Assembly: GCF_010731575.1 (NCBI RefSeq)
Contig: NZ_AP022617.1
Location: 4,774,001-4,838,000 of the forward strand
From: Mycolicibacterium monacense
GTDB lineage: Bacteria; Actinomycetota; Actinomycetes; Mycobacteriales; Mycobacteriaceae
Direction: 5' to 3'
DNA length: 64,000 bases
The position numbers and the translations under genes were made by a program. Below, in pieces: positions 15,869 through 25,072 of the stretch. A model generated the notes under the pieces. It saw only the letters and a list, made by a program, of their open reading frames with translations, was not told where the DNA came from and searched no databases. How positions within the stretch are numbered: position 1 is the stretch's first letter; every line of letters starts with the position of its first letter.

Positions 15869-16555
15869 ATGCACCATGGACCCGAACGGATCGTCCTGAT
15901 CACGGGTGCCTCAGGGGGCATCGGCGCCGAGGTCGCCCGGCATCTCGCCGGCCCCGACACCCACGTCGTAGTCCACTACCGCGAGCACTCCGGCGCCGCG
16001 GACGCTGTCGCGGGCGCCATCCGCGACGCGGGTGGTCGCGCGTCCACGCTGGGCGCCGACATCTCCGACGAAGCGGAGGCGGCGACGCTGATGGACTCCG
16101 TCGCGGCGAGCTTCGGACGTCTGGACGCGCTGGTCCTCAACACGGCGAGCCGGGCCGAACTCGGCGCCGACCCCCGGTACGCCATGCGCCTCAACCGCGA
16201 TGCGCAGCGTCGCCTCGCCCAGTTGGCCGTGCCTCTGATGCCGGCAGGCGCCCGCATCGTGTTCGTCACCAGCCATCAGGCGCACTTCTTCCCGAACAAG
16301 GCGGTGCCCAAGGGGTACGTCGCCGTCGCGGCGAGCAAGCGCGCCGGGGAGACCGCCCTGTACGGGATGCGTTCGGTCCTCGCCCATGCCGGCATCCACC
16401 TCACCGTGGTCTCCGGTGACCGGATCGACGGTCCGACGTTGCGCCCGCTGCCGACCGCCGACGAGTTCGCCGAGGCGATCGTGGGCGCGACCCGAACCCC
16501 GTTCCCCCCGAGCATCGTCTACGTTGGTAAGACCGACTATCTGATGACCGCCTGA
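15869..16555 (+). CDS. SDR-family oxidoreductase with atypical active site
   Basis: A 228-residue SDR with the nucleotide motif TGASGGIG near residue 12. The start at ATG 15869 has a strong AAGGAG sequence 7 nt upstream. The usual YxxxK active-site motif is not cleanly present: the segment reads [13 protein letters not shown], so the Tyr lies seven residues before the Lys and a Val occupies the normal Tyr position. Catalysis may be altered, or the enzyme may belong to an atypical subfamily. Substrate unknown. It ends 53 bp before pntA. Confidence 0.78.
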   Translation: MHHGPERIVLITGASGGIGAEVARHLAGPDTHVVVHYREHSGAADAVAGAIRDAGGRASTLGADISDEAEAATLMDSVAASFGRLDALVLNTASRAELGADPRYAMRLNRDAQRRLAQLAVPLMPAGARIVFVTSHQAHFFPNKAVPKGYVAVAASKRAGETALYGMRSVLAHAGIHLTVVSGDRIDGPTLRPLPTADEFAEAIVGATRTPFPPSIVYVGKTDYLMTA

Positions 16556-16608
16556 CCGGCGGCGAGGGCGGCCACGCATTCCGCTCCCGCGGATGCCAAA
16601 CTGTGCCG

Positions 16609-18132
16609 ATGCTCATCGCGATACCGCGCGAGTCTCAGCCCGGCGAGACACGCGTAGCCGCCACACCGCAGACGGTCGGGCAGATCACCAAGCTCGGATA
16701 CTCGGTCGTCGTCGAATCCGGCGCCGGAGTGGCCTCCAGTTTCCCCGACGCCGCCTACGTCGAGGCCGGGGCGGAGATAGGCGATCCGTGGTCGGCAGAT
16801 GTGGTGCTGAAGGTCAACGCACCTACCGACGCCGAGATCGCGGCGCTGCGAGACGGGGCGACCCTCGTCGGTCTGATCTCGCCGGCGCTGAACCCCGAGC
16901 TCGTCGAGAAGATGTCGACGCGCCGGATCACCGTGCTGGCCATGGACGCCGTCCCACGGATCTCGCGGGCACAGTCACTCGACGTGCTGTCGTCGATGGC
17001 CAACATCGCGGGCTACCGCGCGGTGGTCGAGGCCGCGCACACCTTCGGCCGGTTCTTCACCGGTCAGGTCACCGCCGCGGGCAAGGTGCCGCCGGCCAAG
17101 GTGCTCGTCGTCGGCGCCGGCGTGGCGGGTCTGGCCGCCATCGGCGCCGCGGGCAGCCTCGGGGCGATCGTGCGGGCCACCGATCCACGCCCGGAGGTCG
17201 CCGATCAGGTCGCGTCCCTGGGCGGGGAGTACCTGGCCGTCGACCCGGCGGCCGCGGAGGTGTCGGCCACCGGTTACGCCAAGGAGATGGGCGAGGACTA
17301 CAAGGTCCGCGAGGCGGCGCTGTACGCCGAGCAGTGCAAGGACGTCGACATCATCATCACCACCGCGCTCATCCCGGGCCGGCCGGCCCCGCGGATCATC
17401 ACCGCCGACATGGTGGCCTCGATGAAGTCGGGCAGCGTGATCGTCGACATGGCCGCGGCCAACGGCGGCAACGTCGAGGGCACCGTGAAGGACCAGGCGA
17501 TCGTGACCGACAACGGGGTGACGATCATCGGCTACACCGACCTGGCCGGGCGGCTGCCCGCCACGGCTTCCCAGCTCTACGCCACCAACCTGGTCAACCT
17601 GCTCAAACTGCTCACCCCCAACAAGGACGGGCAGCTCACGCTCGACTTCGACGACGTGGTGCAGCGCTCGGTGACCGTGATCCGCGACGGCGAGGTCACC
17701 TGGCCGCCGCCACCGGTGCAGGTGTCGGCCGCACCGGCCGCCAAGGCCGCGGCGCCTGTCGAGCACAAACCCGCCAAGCAGCCGATGTCGATGGGCCGCC
17801 GACTGGGCATCACCTTCGCCGCCGCCGCGGCGCTGTTCGTGCTCATCGCCCTTTCACCGGCCGCACTCCAGGTCCACCTGACGGTTTTCGCGCTGGCCAT
17901 CGTCATCGGCTACTACGTGATCGGCAACGTGCACCATGCCCTGCACACCCCGCTGATGTCGGTGACCAACGCGATCTCCGGGATCATCGTCGTCGGCGCC
18001 CTCCTGCAGATCGGGCACGGCGATCCGGTGGTCACCGCAATCGCCACGGTGGCGATCCTGCTCGCCAGCATCAACGTCTTCGGTGGGTTCTCCGTGACCC
18101 GCCGCATGCTGGCCATGTTCTCGAGGAGCTGA
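16609..18132 (+). CDS. pntA: NAD(P) transhydrogenase subunit alpha, undivided PntA
   Basis: A 507-residue PntA. The N-terminal NAD(H)-binding domain (about 1-370, related to alanine dehydrogenase) starts [15 protein letters not shown] and carries [18 protein letters not shown]; about 30 Pro/Ala residues link it to a C-terminal part with four membrane helices (about 395-505). With PntB it couples hydride transfer from NADH to NADP+ to proton inflow. In M. tuberculosis the same sequence is split into pntAa and pntAb, whereas here one gene spans both. ATG 16609 was chosen; GTG 16603 is an equally placed alternative. PntB follows after 3 bp. Confidence 0.92.
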   Translation: MLIAIPRESQPGETRVAATPQTVGQITKLGYSVVVESGAGVASSFPDAAYVEAGAEIGDPWSADVVLKVNAPTDAEIAALRDGATLVGLISPALNPELVEKMSTRRITVLAMDAVPRISRAQSLDVLSSMANIAGYRAVVEAAHTFGRFFTGQVTAAGKVPPAKVLVVGAGVAGLAAIGAAGSLGAIVRATDPRPEVADQVASLGGEYLAVDPAAAEVSATGYAKEMGEDYKVREAALYAEQCKDVDIIITTALIPGRPAPRIITADMVASMKSGSVIVDMAAANGGNVEGTVKDQAIVTDNGVTIIGYTDLAGRLPATASQLYATNLVNLLKLLTPNKDGQLTLDFDDVVQRSVTVIRDGEVTWPPPPVQVSAAPAAKAAAPVEHKPAKQPMSMGRRLGITFAAAAALFVLIALSPAALQVHLTVFALAIVIGYYVIGNVHHALHTPLMSVTNAISGIIVVGALLQIGHGDPVVTAIATVAILLASINVFGGFSVTRRMLAMFSRS

Positions 18133-18135
18133 GGA

Positions 18136-19575
18136 ATGTTGTCACTGGAAACCACCGCGACGGCGGCCTACGTCGTCGCGGCCATCCTGTTCATCCTCGC
18201 CCTGGCCGGACTGTCCAAGCACGAGACCTCGAGGGCGGGTAACACCTTCGGCATCGCCGGGATGGCCGTCGCCCTGATCGCGACCATCGCGCTGGCCCTC
18301 GATCACGACATCGAGCCGCTCGGCCTGGGGCTGCTGATCGGCGCCATGGTCATCGGCGCCGTGATCGGACTGTGGCGCGCCAAGGTGGTCGAGATGACCG
18401 GTATGCCCGAACTGATCGCGCTGCTGCACTCGTTCGTCGGCCTGGCCGCCGTGCTGGTCGGCTGGAACGGCTACCTGCATGTCGAGGGTCAGCCCGACGG
18501 CGCCGAGGCGGCCGCGATCGCCGCCGAAGGCATGCTCGGCATCCACTCGGCCGAGGTCGTCATCGGTGTGTTCATCGGGGCGGTCACGTTCACCGGCTCG
18601 ATCGTGGCCAACCTCAAACTGTCGGCCCGGATCAAATCCGCGCCGATGATGCTGCCCGGTAAGAACGCTCTCAACGTCGGGGCTCTCGTGGCCTTCGCCG
18701 CCCTGACGGTGTGGTTCGTCATCGATCCGCAGCTGTGGCTGCTCGTCGTGGTGACCGTGCTGGCGCTGCTGCTGGGCTGGCACCTGGTCGCCTCGATCGG
18801 CGGCGGCGACATGCCCGTGGTGGTGTCGATGCTCAACAGCTACTCCGGCTGGGCCGCCGCGGCGTCGGGCTTCCTGCTGGCCAACGACCTGCTGATCGTC
18901 ACCGGCGCACTGGTCGGGTCCTCGGGCGCCTACCTGTCCTACATCATGTGCAAGGCGATGAACCGGTCGTTCATCTCGGTGATCGCCGGAGGCTTCGGGA
19001 TCGAGGCCGGGCCCGCCGAGGACAAGGATTACGGCGAGCATCGGGAGATCAACGCCGAGGGCGCCGCCGAGCTGCTGTCCTCGGCCAGTTCGGTGATCAT
19101 CACACCGGGCTACGGGATGGCCGTCGCCCAGGCCCAGTACGGGGTCGCCGACCTGACCCGCAAACTGCGCGAACGGGGCGTCAACGTCCGGTTCGGCATC
19201 CATCCCGTCGCCGGCCGCCTGCCCGGCCACATGAACGTGCTGCTCGCCGAGGCCAAGGTGCCCTACGACATCGTGCTCGAAATGGACGAGATCAACGACG
19301 ACTTCGCCGACACCGACGTCGTACTCGTCATCGGCGCCAACGACACCGTCAACCCCGCCGCATCCGAGGATCCGGGCAGCCCGATCGCCGGCATGCCCGT
19401 CCTCACGGTGTGGAACGCGAACCACGTCATCGTGTTCAAACGCTCCATGGCCTCCGGCTACGCCGGCGTGCAGAACCCGCTGTTCTTCCGCGACAACACC
19501 CAGATGCTGTTCGGTGACGCCAAAGACCGGGTCGACGCCATCAACGCGGCGCTCACGGTCCCCGAGAAGGTCTAG
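18136..19575 (+). CDS. pntB: NAD(P) transhydrogenase subunit beta, PntB
   Basis: A 479-residue PntB. Eight to nine membrane helices (about 8-265) form the proton channel, with the conserved [13 protein letters not shown] segment, and the C-terminal NADP-binding domain (about 300-475) includes [13 protein letters not shown] and [14 protein letters not shown]. The start ATG is preceded by GAGGAGCTGAGG. It pairs with PntA to make the proton-driven transhydrogenase that supplies NADPH. The next gene, an acyl-CoA dehydrogenase, begins 5 bp after its stop, so co-transcription is likely. Confidence 0.93.
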   Translation: MLSLETTATAAYVVAAILFILALAGLSKHETSRAGNTFGIAGMAVALIATIALALDHDIEPLGLGLLIGAMVIGAVIGLWRAKVVEMTGMPELIALLHSFVGLAAVLVGWNGYLHVEGQPDGAEAAAIAAEGMLGIHSAEVVIGVFIGAVTFTGSIVANLKLSARIKSAPMMLPGKNALNVGALVAFAALTVWFVIDPQLWLLVVVTVLALLLGWHLVASIGGGDMPVVVSMLNSYSGWAAAASGFLLANDLLIVTGALVGSSGAYLSYIMCKAMNRSFISVIAGGFGIEAGPAEDKDYGEHREINAEGAAELLSSASSVIITPGYGMAVAQAQYGVADLTRKLRERGVNVRFGIHPVAGRLPGHMNVLLAEAKVPYDIVLEMDEINDDFADTDVVLVIGANDTVNPAASEDPGSPIAGMPVLTVWNANHVIVFKRSMASGYAGVQNPLFFRDNTQMLFGDAKDRVDAINAALTVPEKV

Positions 19576-19580
19576 GTCAG

Positions 19581-20723
19581 ATGCCGGTTGACCGTCTGCT
19601 GCCCTCCGACGAGGCGCGCGAGCTCATCGCGCTGACCCGTGACATCGCCGACAAGGTGCTCGACCCCATCGTCGACGAGCACGAGAAGACCGAGACCTAC
19701 CCCGAGGGCGTCTTCGCCCAGCTGGGCGCGGCGGGGCTGCTGAGCCTGCCGCAGCCGGAGGAGTGGGGTGGCGGCGGTCAACCGTACGAGGTCTACCTGC
19801 AGGTGCTCGAGGAGATTGCGGCGCGGTGGGCGGCGGTCGCGGTGGCGGTCAGCGTGCACAGCCTGTCGTCGCACCCGCTGCTGGCCTTCGGCACCGACGA
19901 GCAGAAGCAACGCTGGCTGCCCGGCATGCTGTCGGGCTCCCAGATCGGCGCGTACAGCCTGTCCGAACCGCAGGCCGGTTCCGATGCGGCGGCATTGCGT
20001 TGTGCGGCTGTGCCTTCCGACGGTAAGTACGTGATCACCGGTGAGAAGTCGTGGATCACCCACGGCGGGAGGGCCGACTTCTACACGCTGTTCGCGCGAA
20101 CCGGCGAGGGGTCTCGCGGGATCAGCTGCTTCCTGATCCCCGGTGGCCAGCCCGGGCTGTCCTTCGGCAAGCCGGAGGAGAAGATGGGTCTGCACGCGGT
20201 GCCGACGACGACGGCGCACTACGACGAGGCCCGCGTCGACGCCGACCGGCGCATCGGCGCGGAGGGTCAGGGTCTGCAGATCGCGTTCTCCGCGCTGGAC
20301 TCCGGACGGTTGGGTATCGCGGCGGTGGCCGTCGGTCTGGCGCAGGCCGCACTCGACGAGGCGACCCGCTACGCCAACGAGCGAACCACGTTCGGCCGCA
20401 AGATCATCGACCATCAGGGGCTGGGTTTCCTGCTCGCCGACATGGCCGCCGCCGTGGTCAGCGCCCGGGCCACCTACCTGGATGCCGCGCGGCGGCGCGA
20501 CCTCGGCCTGCCGTACTCGACCCAGGCCAGCGTCGCCAAGCTGATCGCGACGGATGCGGCGATGAAGGTGACCACCGACGCGGTGCAGGTGCTCGGCGGC
20601 GTCGGCTACACCCGCGACTTCCGGGTCGAGCGCTACATGCGCGAAGCCAAGATCACGCAGATCTTCGAGGGCACGAACCAGATTCAGCGGCTGGTCATCT
20701 CGCGCTCGCTCACGGCACGCTGA
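19581..20723 (+). CDS. Acyl-CoA dehydrogenase, short/medium-chain type
   Basis: A 380-residue standard-length acyl-CoA dehydrogenase. It shows the FAD/substrate motif YSLSEPQAGSDAAAL, the KSWITHGG stretch, and the C-terminal IFEGTNQIQR motif whose Glu is the catalytic base in short-chain family members. It makes an enoyl-CoA from a saturated acyl-CoA, passing electrons to ETF. It starts 5 bp after pntB and is followed by a 132-bp gap before fadE2; coupling with transhydrogenase suggests it is expressed with redox-balancing functions. Confidence 0.88.
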   Translation: MPVDRLLPSDEARELIALTRDIADKVLDPIVDEHEKTETYPEGVFAQLGAAGLLSLPQPEEWGGGGQPYEVYLQVLEEIAARWAAVAVAVSVHSLSSHPLLAFGTDEQKQRWLPGMLSGSQIGAYSLSEPQAGSDAAALRCAAVPSDGKYVITGEKSWITHGGRADFYTLFARTGEGSRGISCFLIPGGQPGLSFGKPEEKMGLHAVPTTTAHYDEARVDADRRIGAEGQGLQIAFSALDSGRLGIAAVAVGLAQAALDEATRYANERTTFGRKIIDHQGLGFLLADMAAAVVSARATYLDAARRRDLGLPYSTQASVAKLIATDAAMKVTTDAVQVLGGVGYTRDFRVERYMREAKITQIFEGTNQIQRLVISRSLTAR

Positions 20724-20855
20724 GCCGTTCGCCGTAGCAGACCCGCTCGAAGCCGTCCTGGCGTCCGCGGCCGGCCGCGGATGGAACGTCGGGCTCTCGG
20801 TCACCGACAGTGGCCCGGCGGACCGTCTGCGTGGGCATCGTCATATCGTGACGGC

Positions 20856-22082
20856 ATGGACTTCGCGATGTCGGCCAAGGCGCTCGACTACCACCAGCGG
20901 CTCACCGATTTCATGGTCGAGCACGTCTTCCCCGCCGAGGCGGACTACCACCGTTACCGCGAGGAGGCCGGACCGAAGGACCACACGGTCCCGCCGGTCG
21001 TCGAGGACCTCAAGAAGCTGGCCAAGGAACGCGGCCTGTGGAACCTATTCCTGCCGTCGGAATCCGGGTTGTCCAACCTGGAGTACGCGGAACTGGCCGA
21101 ACTGTCCGGGTGGAGCATGGAGATCGCCCCCGAGGTGATCAACTGTGCCGCCCCCGACACCGGCAACATGGAGACCCTGCACCTCTTCGCCAACGATGAG
21201 CAGCGCAAGCAGTGGCTCGACCCGCTGCTGAACGGCGAGATCCGCAGCGCGTTCGCGATGACCGAACCGGCCGTCGCCTCCTCCGACGCCCGCAACATCG
21301 AGACGACGATGCTGCGTGACGGATCCGACTACGTGATCAACGGCCGCAAGTGGTGGATCACCGGCGCGGCCGATCCGCGCTGCAAGCTCCTCATCGTGAT
21401 GGGCCGCACCAACCCGGATGCGGCCAGCCATCAGCAGCAGTCGATGATCCTGGTGCCCGCCGACACCCCCGGCGTCGACATCCAGCGGTCGCTTCCCGTG
21501 TTCGGCTGGCAGGACCAGCACGGCCACTGCGAGATCGTGTTCGACAACGTCCGCGTGCCCGTCGAGAACCTGCTGCACGAAGAGGGCAGCGGTTTCGCGA
21601 TCGCCCAGGCCCGGCTCGGCCCGGGCCGCATCCACCACTGCATGCGGGCCCTCGGTGCCGCCGAGCGGGCGCTGGCGCTGATGATCGACCGCGTCCAGAA
21701 GCGGGTGGCCTTCGGCAAGCCGCTGGCCGAACAGGGTGTGGTGCGCGAGGCGATTGCCAAGTCCCGCAACGAGATCGACATGGCCCGGCTGCTGTGCCAC
21801 AAGGCGGCGTGGACCATCGACCAGGAGGGCAACAAGGCCGCGCACGTGCTGGTGTCGCAGATCAAGTCGGTGGCCCCGCAGGTCGCCTGCGACGTCATCG
21901 ACCGCGCGATCCAGGTGCACGGTGGGGCCGGGGTGTCCGACGACTTCCCGCTGGCCCGGCTCTACGCGTGGCACCGCGCGATGCGGCTGTTCGACGGCCC
22001 CGACGAGGTGCACATGCGGACCATCGCGCGCGCCGAACTGGGCCGCGAGAAGTCCCCGTTCGCAGCCGCGGTGTGCCGCTAG
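20856..22082 (+). CDS. fadE2: FadE2, ACAD10/11-like acyl-CoA dehydrogenase
   Basis: A 408-residue acyl-CoA dehydrogenase of the subfamily typified by M. tuberculosis FadE2 (Rv0154c), which also sits between pnt genes and ptpB. It has AFAMTEPAVASSDA at the FAD site and KWWITGAA. The C-terminal motif is LFDGPDEVHMRTIAR, with FDGPDEV in place of the usual FEGTxxIQ. ATG 20856 was chosen; ATG 20868 is an internal alternative. The stop codon overlaps the GTG of ptpB by 1 bp (TAGTG). Confidence 0.87.
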   Translation: MDFAMSAKALDYHQRLTDFMVEHVFPAEADYHRYREEAGPKDHTVPPVVEDLKKLAKERGLWNLFLPSESGLSNLEYAELAELSGWSMEIAPEVINCAAPDTGNMETLHLFANDEQRKQWLDPLLNGEIRSAFAMTEPAVASSDARNIETTMLRDGSDYVINGRKWWITGAADPRCKLLIVMGRTNPDAASHQQQSMILVPADTPGVDIQRSLPVFGWQDQHGHCEIVFDNVRVPVENLLHEEGSGFAIAQARLGPGRIHHCMRALGAAERALALMIDRVQKRVAFGKPLAEQGVVREAIAKSRNEIDMARLLCHKAAWTIDQEGNKAAHVLVSQIKSVAPQVACDVIDRAIQVHGGAGVSDDFPLARLYAWHRAMRLFDGPDEVHMRTIARAELGREKSPFAAAVCR

Positions 22083-22882
22083 TGGCCTCGGCCGGCGACG
22101 AACTGTCGGGCGCGTGGAACTTCCGCGACGTCTCCTCGCACACGGGCGTCGCCCCCGGGGTGTTCTTCCGCGCCAGTGAGCTGTCGCGCCTCGACGACGA
22201 GGGTCGCGCCGCGCTGAGCGGCTACGGCGTCACCGACGTCGCCGACCTGCGCACGCTGCGCGAGCTCGAACGGCACGGCCCGGGCCGGGTCCCCGCCGGA
22301 GTGGACATCCACCATCTGCCGTTCATCGAGACCGTCGCCTCGGACGCGGAGGCCCCGCACGAACACGCCTTCCAGCGGATGATGACCGACAAACCCGAGG
22401 GTGAGTCGATCGCTGCCGCCGCCGCGCGCTACATGACCGAGGAGTACGCCCGCATCGCGAGCGCACCGCTGGCCCAGCGCGCCGTGCGGCAGGTGGTCAC
22501 GCTGCTGGGTTCCGGCCGCCGCGTGCTGGCGCACTGCTTTGCCGGGAAGGACCGGACCGGCTTCACCGTCGCGGTCGTGCTGGAGGCCGCGGGGGTGGAC
22601 CGCGAGGCGGTGATGGCCGACTACCTGCACAGCAACACCGCGGTACCGCAACTGCGCGAGAGCATCCTGGTGACCGTGCGTGAGCGGGCGGCCGAGACAC
22701 CCGAGGTGCTGGAGATGGCGGAGGCCCGTCTGACCGAGTCGGTGCTCGGCGTGCGCGAGGAGTACCTCGACGCCGCGTTCCGCACCATCGCCGGCGAGTA
22801 CGGCTCGCTCGAGGGCTACCTCTCGGCGGCCGGCGTGTCGGCGGACGAGCTCGCGCGGCTGAGGTCCACGCTGCGCGGCTGA
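22082..22882 (+). CDS. ptpB: PtpB, secreted triple-specificity protein phosphatase
   Basis: A 266-residue phosphatase of the PtpB family (tyrosine/serine-threonine/phosphoinositide phosphatase). The P-loop HCFAGKDRTG gives Cys152 and Arg158, with the PtpB-specific Lys/Asp pair between them; the N-terminal AWNFRDV motif is also typical. The start GTG overlaps the fadE2 stop, so it is translationally coupled. In pathogenic species PtpB is secreted to dampen host signalling; a role in an environmental mycobacterium is not clear. A 54-bp palindromic element begins 1 bp after the stop. Confidence 0.9.
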   Translation: MASAGDELSGAWNFRDVSSHTGVAPGVFFRASELSRLDDEGRAALSGYGVTDVADLRTLRELERHGPGRVPAGVDIHHLPFIETVASDAEAPHEHAFQRMMTDKPEGESIAAAAARYMTEEYARIASAPLAQRAVRQVVTLLGSGRRVLAHCFAGKDRTGFTVAVVLEAAGVDREAVMADYLHSNTAVPQLRESILVTVRERAAETPEVLEMAEARLTESVLGVREEYLDAAFRTIAGEYGSLEGYLSAAGVSADELARLRSTLRG

Positions 22883-22883
22883 T

Positions 22884-22937
22884 TTGCGTAACGCCACGGC
22901 GATTTCAGCACCTGATTTCCGCCACAGCGTTACGCAA
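22884..22937. repeat. Left 54-bp palindromic element of the DUF559 cassette
   Basis: The element starts with TTGCGTAACG (22884-22893) and ends with its exact reverse complement CGTTACGCAA (22928-22937). Inside the arms CCACGGCGAT and CCGCCACAG add partial pairing (GGCG with CGCC). The central 10 bases are unlike those of the right-hand copy, but the 20-nt left arm and the 24-nt right arm match it with only three mismatches. It lies between the ptpB stop codon and the DUF559 start. Confidence 0.92.
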
Positions 22938-22973
22938 GTCGGGGGTGTCAGTCGCGATCGGCATGCTGCTGCC

Positions 22974-23810
22974 ATGTCCGAGCCGTTCATCGGCAGCGCC
23001 GCCCTCGAGGCCGGCGCTCTGACCCGCCACGCGCTGCGCACGCGGTTCGTTGCGGTCCACCACGACGTGTACCTCCCGCGGGACGCCGAAGTCACCGCCG
23101 TGGTGCGCGCCAAAGCGGCCTGGCTGCGGACGCGTGGTCACGGCGTGCTGGCGGGCTTCTCGGCCTCGGCCTTGCACGGCGCGAGGTGGATCGATCCCGG
23201 CCGACCCGCGACCGTGATCGACGCGAACAGGCGCCGCACCCGTGCACTCGAGGTGTGGGCCGACCGTCTCGAGGACGACGAGATCGGGGAAGTCGACGGG
23301 ATCCGCGTGACCACTCCCGTCCGCACGGCGGTGGATCTGGCGCGGCGTTATCCGTTGAACACCGCCGTCGCGGCCATCGACGCGCTCGCCCGAGCGACCC
23401 GAATCTCGGTGGACGACGTCATGGCCGCCACCTTTCGCCCCGGACGGCACGGCATGTCCCGGGCACGCAAGGCCATCGAACTCGTCGACGCGGGCGCGGA
23501 ATCTCCCAAGGAGACCTGGCTTCGACTGGTGATCATCCGAGCCGGGTTCCCACGGCCGGAAACGCAGGTCCCCGTCTACAACGAATACGGCGTGCTGATC
23601 GGGGTCGTGGACATCGGATGGCAGGACAGGCGACTTGCTGTCGAGTACGAAGGCAAGCACCACCGAATGACCCGCAGCGCATTCGACAAAGACATCCGCC
23701 GGCTGGAGGAGATGATCGAGTGCGGTTGGAGCGTTGTGAGGATCACCGCTGCCGATTCCGAAGCGACAGTCGTTCGGCGGCTGCGGGTCGCCTGGGACCG
23801 GCTTGCGTAA
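22974..23810 (+). CDS. AbiEi-like/DUF559 putative PD-(D/E)XK nuclease protein
   Basis: A 278-residue protein of a family I associate with large paralogous sets in actinobacteria. The N-terminal half (about 10-170) resembles the winged-helix/AbiEi-antitoxin-like region; the C-terminal part (about 178-275) has a Vsr/DUF559-like nuclease core with Glu180, Asp213 (VVDIGW) and Glu226-Gly227-Lys228 (EYEGKHH) in the order expected of a PD-(D/E)XK site. Whether it cuts DNA is unknown. The gene stands alone between two near-identical 54-bp palindromes, and its TAA stop (23808-23810) lies inside the right one. ATG 22974 was chosen because the upstream frame runs through the left palindrome. Confidence 0.78.
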   Translation: MSEPFIGSAALEAGALTRHALRTRFVAVHHDVYLPRDAEVTAVVRAKAAWLRTRGHGVLAGFSASALHGARWIDPGRPATVIDANRRRTRALEVWADRLEDDEIGEVDGIRVTTPVRTAVDLARRYPLNTAVAAIDALARATRISVDDVMAATFRPGRHGMSRARKAIELVDAGAESPKETWLRLVIIRAGFPRPETQVPVYNEYGVLIGVVDIGWQDRRLAVEYEGKHHRMTRSAFDKDIRRLEEMIECGWSVVRITAADSEATVVRRLRVAWDRLA

Positions 23811-23856
23811 CGTCACGGCGATCTTCGGGTCGGAATTCCGCCCCAGCGTTACGCAA
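23803..23856. repeat. Right 54-bp palindromic element of the DUF559 cassette
   Basis: Same length and same termini as the left copy: TTGCGTAACG at 23803-23812 and CGTTACGCAA at 23847-23856. It is in direct orientation relative to the left copy, although each is itself palindromic. It contains the DUF559 stop codon and ends 7 bp before the stop of the convergent DUF456 gene, so it could also act as a bidirectional terminator. Confidence 0.92.
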
Positions 23857-23863
23857 ATCGCTA

Positions 23864-24346
23864 CTACGTCAGGTAGACCCCGACCGCCCACGCCACCGTC
23901 GCGAGCAGCGCGCCCGCCAACTCGACGCCCACCGACAGCGCGACGCCCTTGACCGCATGCACCGTCGACGCCCACGCCACCCGCTGGTCGCGGCGCACAC
24001 CGAGTTCGGCCACGTACACCCCGCCGACGAAACCGATCACCAGCCCGAGCACGGGGATCACGAAGAACCCGATCACGCCCAGCACACCGCCGGCCACCAG
24101 GCTCATGGTCCGCACGTCGGCCGCACGCATCCGCCGCATCGGCCAGAGGTACTTGATCAGCAGCGCCGCCCCGAGGATCACGGTCACCACGCCGAGCGTC
24201 ACCCACGCGGTGACGTTCTGCTCGACGACGGCCCACACCGCGATGGCGCCGAACACCAGCAGCGTCCCGGGCAACAGCGGCACCACGATGCCGACCATGC
24301 CGACGGCGACCGCCAACGCGACGAGAAGCAGACCCCCGGTGCTCAC
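23864..24346 (-). CDS. DUF456 family small membrane protein
   Basis: A 160-residue protein with about four to five membrane helices and glycine-rich turns (VGIVVPLLPGTLLV, VIGFVGGVYVAELG) typical of DUF456 proteins. Function is unknown. The start is a GTG overlapping the methyltransferase stop in a GTGA junction, which makes it the last gene of a run of tightly packed minus-strand genes. The in-frame upstream extension lies inside the methyltransferase gene and was rejected. Confidence 0.82.
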   Translation of the reverse strand: MSTGGLLLVALAVAVGMVGIVVPLLPGTLLVFGAIAVWAVVEQNVTAWVTLGVVTVILGAALLIKYLWPMRRMRAADVRTMSLVAGGVLGVIGFFVIPVLGLVIGFVGGVYVAELGVRRDQRVAWASTVHAVKGVALSVGVELAGALLATVAWAVGVYLT

Positions 24347-25050
24347 GGTCGCCGACCGCGCGCCCACTGGACGGTGCCCATGGTCTTCGTCCGCACCCCG
24401 ACCAGGCCGAGCCCCTCGAGCGCGTCGCCCAGTTCGTCCTCGTCGAACACCCGCGCCCCGGCGTTGGGCAACACGTTGATCAGCCGTGCCATCTGTCCCG
24501 CGGTCGGCACCATGACGGCCATGCGCCGACCGGGTCGCAGTACCCGCACCATCTCGGCCATCGCGGCCGTCGGGTCGGGGATCAGCTGCAGCATCGCCAC
24601 CGAGACGACCGCGTCGACGGATTCGTCCCGCAACGGCAACCGTTGGGCGTCGGCCCGGATGAACCCGACGTTCGGACCCGCCTCCGCCCGGACCGCGCGC
24701 GCCAGCATCGGCTCCGAGATGTCGACGCCCAGCGCCAGTCCGCCCGGACCGACCACGCGGCCCAGTGCCGCGGTGATGTTGCCCGGGCCGCTGCCGACGT
24801 CGAGGGCCACTCCCCCGACCGGCACGTTCAGCCACTCCAGCGGTAGCTGCCACGCAGCCGACACCCGCCGGATCACCGTCTGCGAGTTGTCGTAGAGCAG
24901 CGATCCGAGCCGCGACGACCACACCGCCTGGATCGTTCCGGTGTTGCGGTCACCGCCGTCGGTCAGCAGGTCGAGATATCCCTTGCTGACGTCGGGGTGT
25001 TCGGGCGGGTCGGCGAGCAGCCGTTGAGCCATGGTCAGCGCGGTGTCCAC
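24343..25050 (-). CDS. Class I SAM-dependent methyltransferase
   Basis: A 235-residue methyltransferase of the Methyltransf_11 type. Motif I is VALDVGSGPGNITAAL, followed by the acidic LGVDIS, the post-I IRADAQRLPLRDESVD and motif III VLRPGRRMAVMVP. The acceptor is unknown. The start is uncertain: GTG 25050 is used here, with ATG 25032 and a longer upstream form as alternatives; none has an ideally spaced Shine-Dalgarno sequence. It lies 22 bp after the HAD gene and overlaps DUF456. Confidence 0.82.
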   Translation of the reverse strand: MDTALTMAQRLLADPPEHPDVSKGYLDLLTDGGDRNTGTIQAVWSSRLGSLLYDNSQTVIRRVSAAWQLPLEWLNVPVGGVALDVGSGPGNITAALGRVVGPGGLALGVDISEPMLARAVRAEAGPNVGFIRADAQRLPLRDESVDAVVSVAMLQLIPDPTAAMAEMVRVLRPGRRMAVMVPTAGQMARLINVLPNAGARVFDEDELGDALEGLGLVGVRTKTMGTVQWARGRRP

Positions 25051-25072
25051 TCCCCCACGGTACGCTGCCCGG

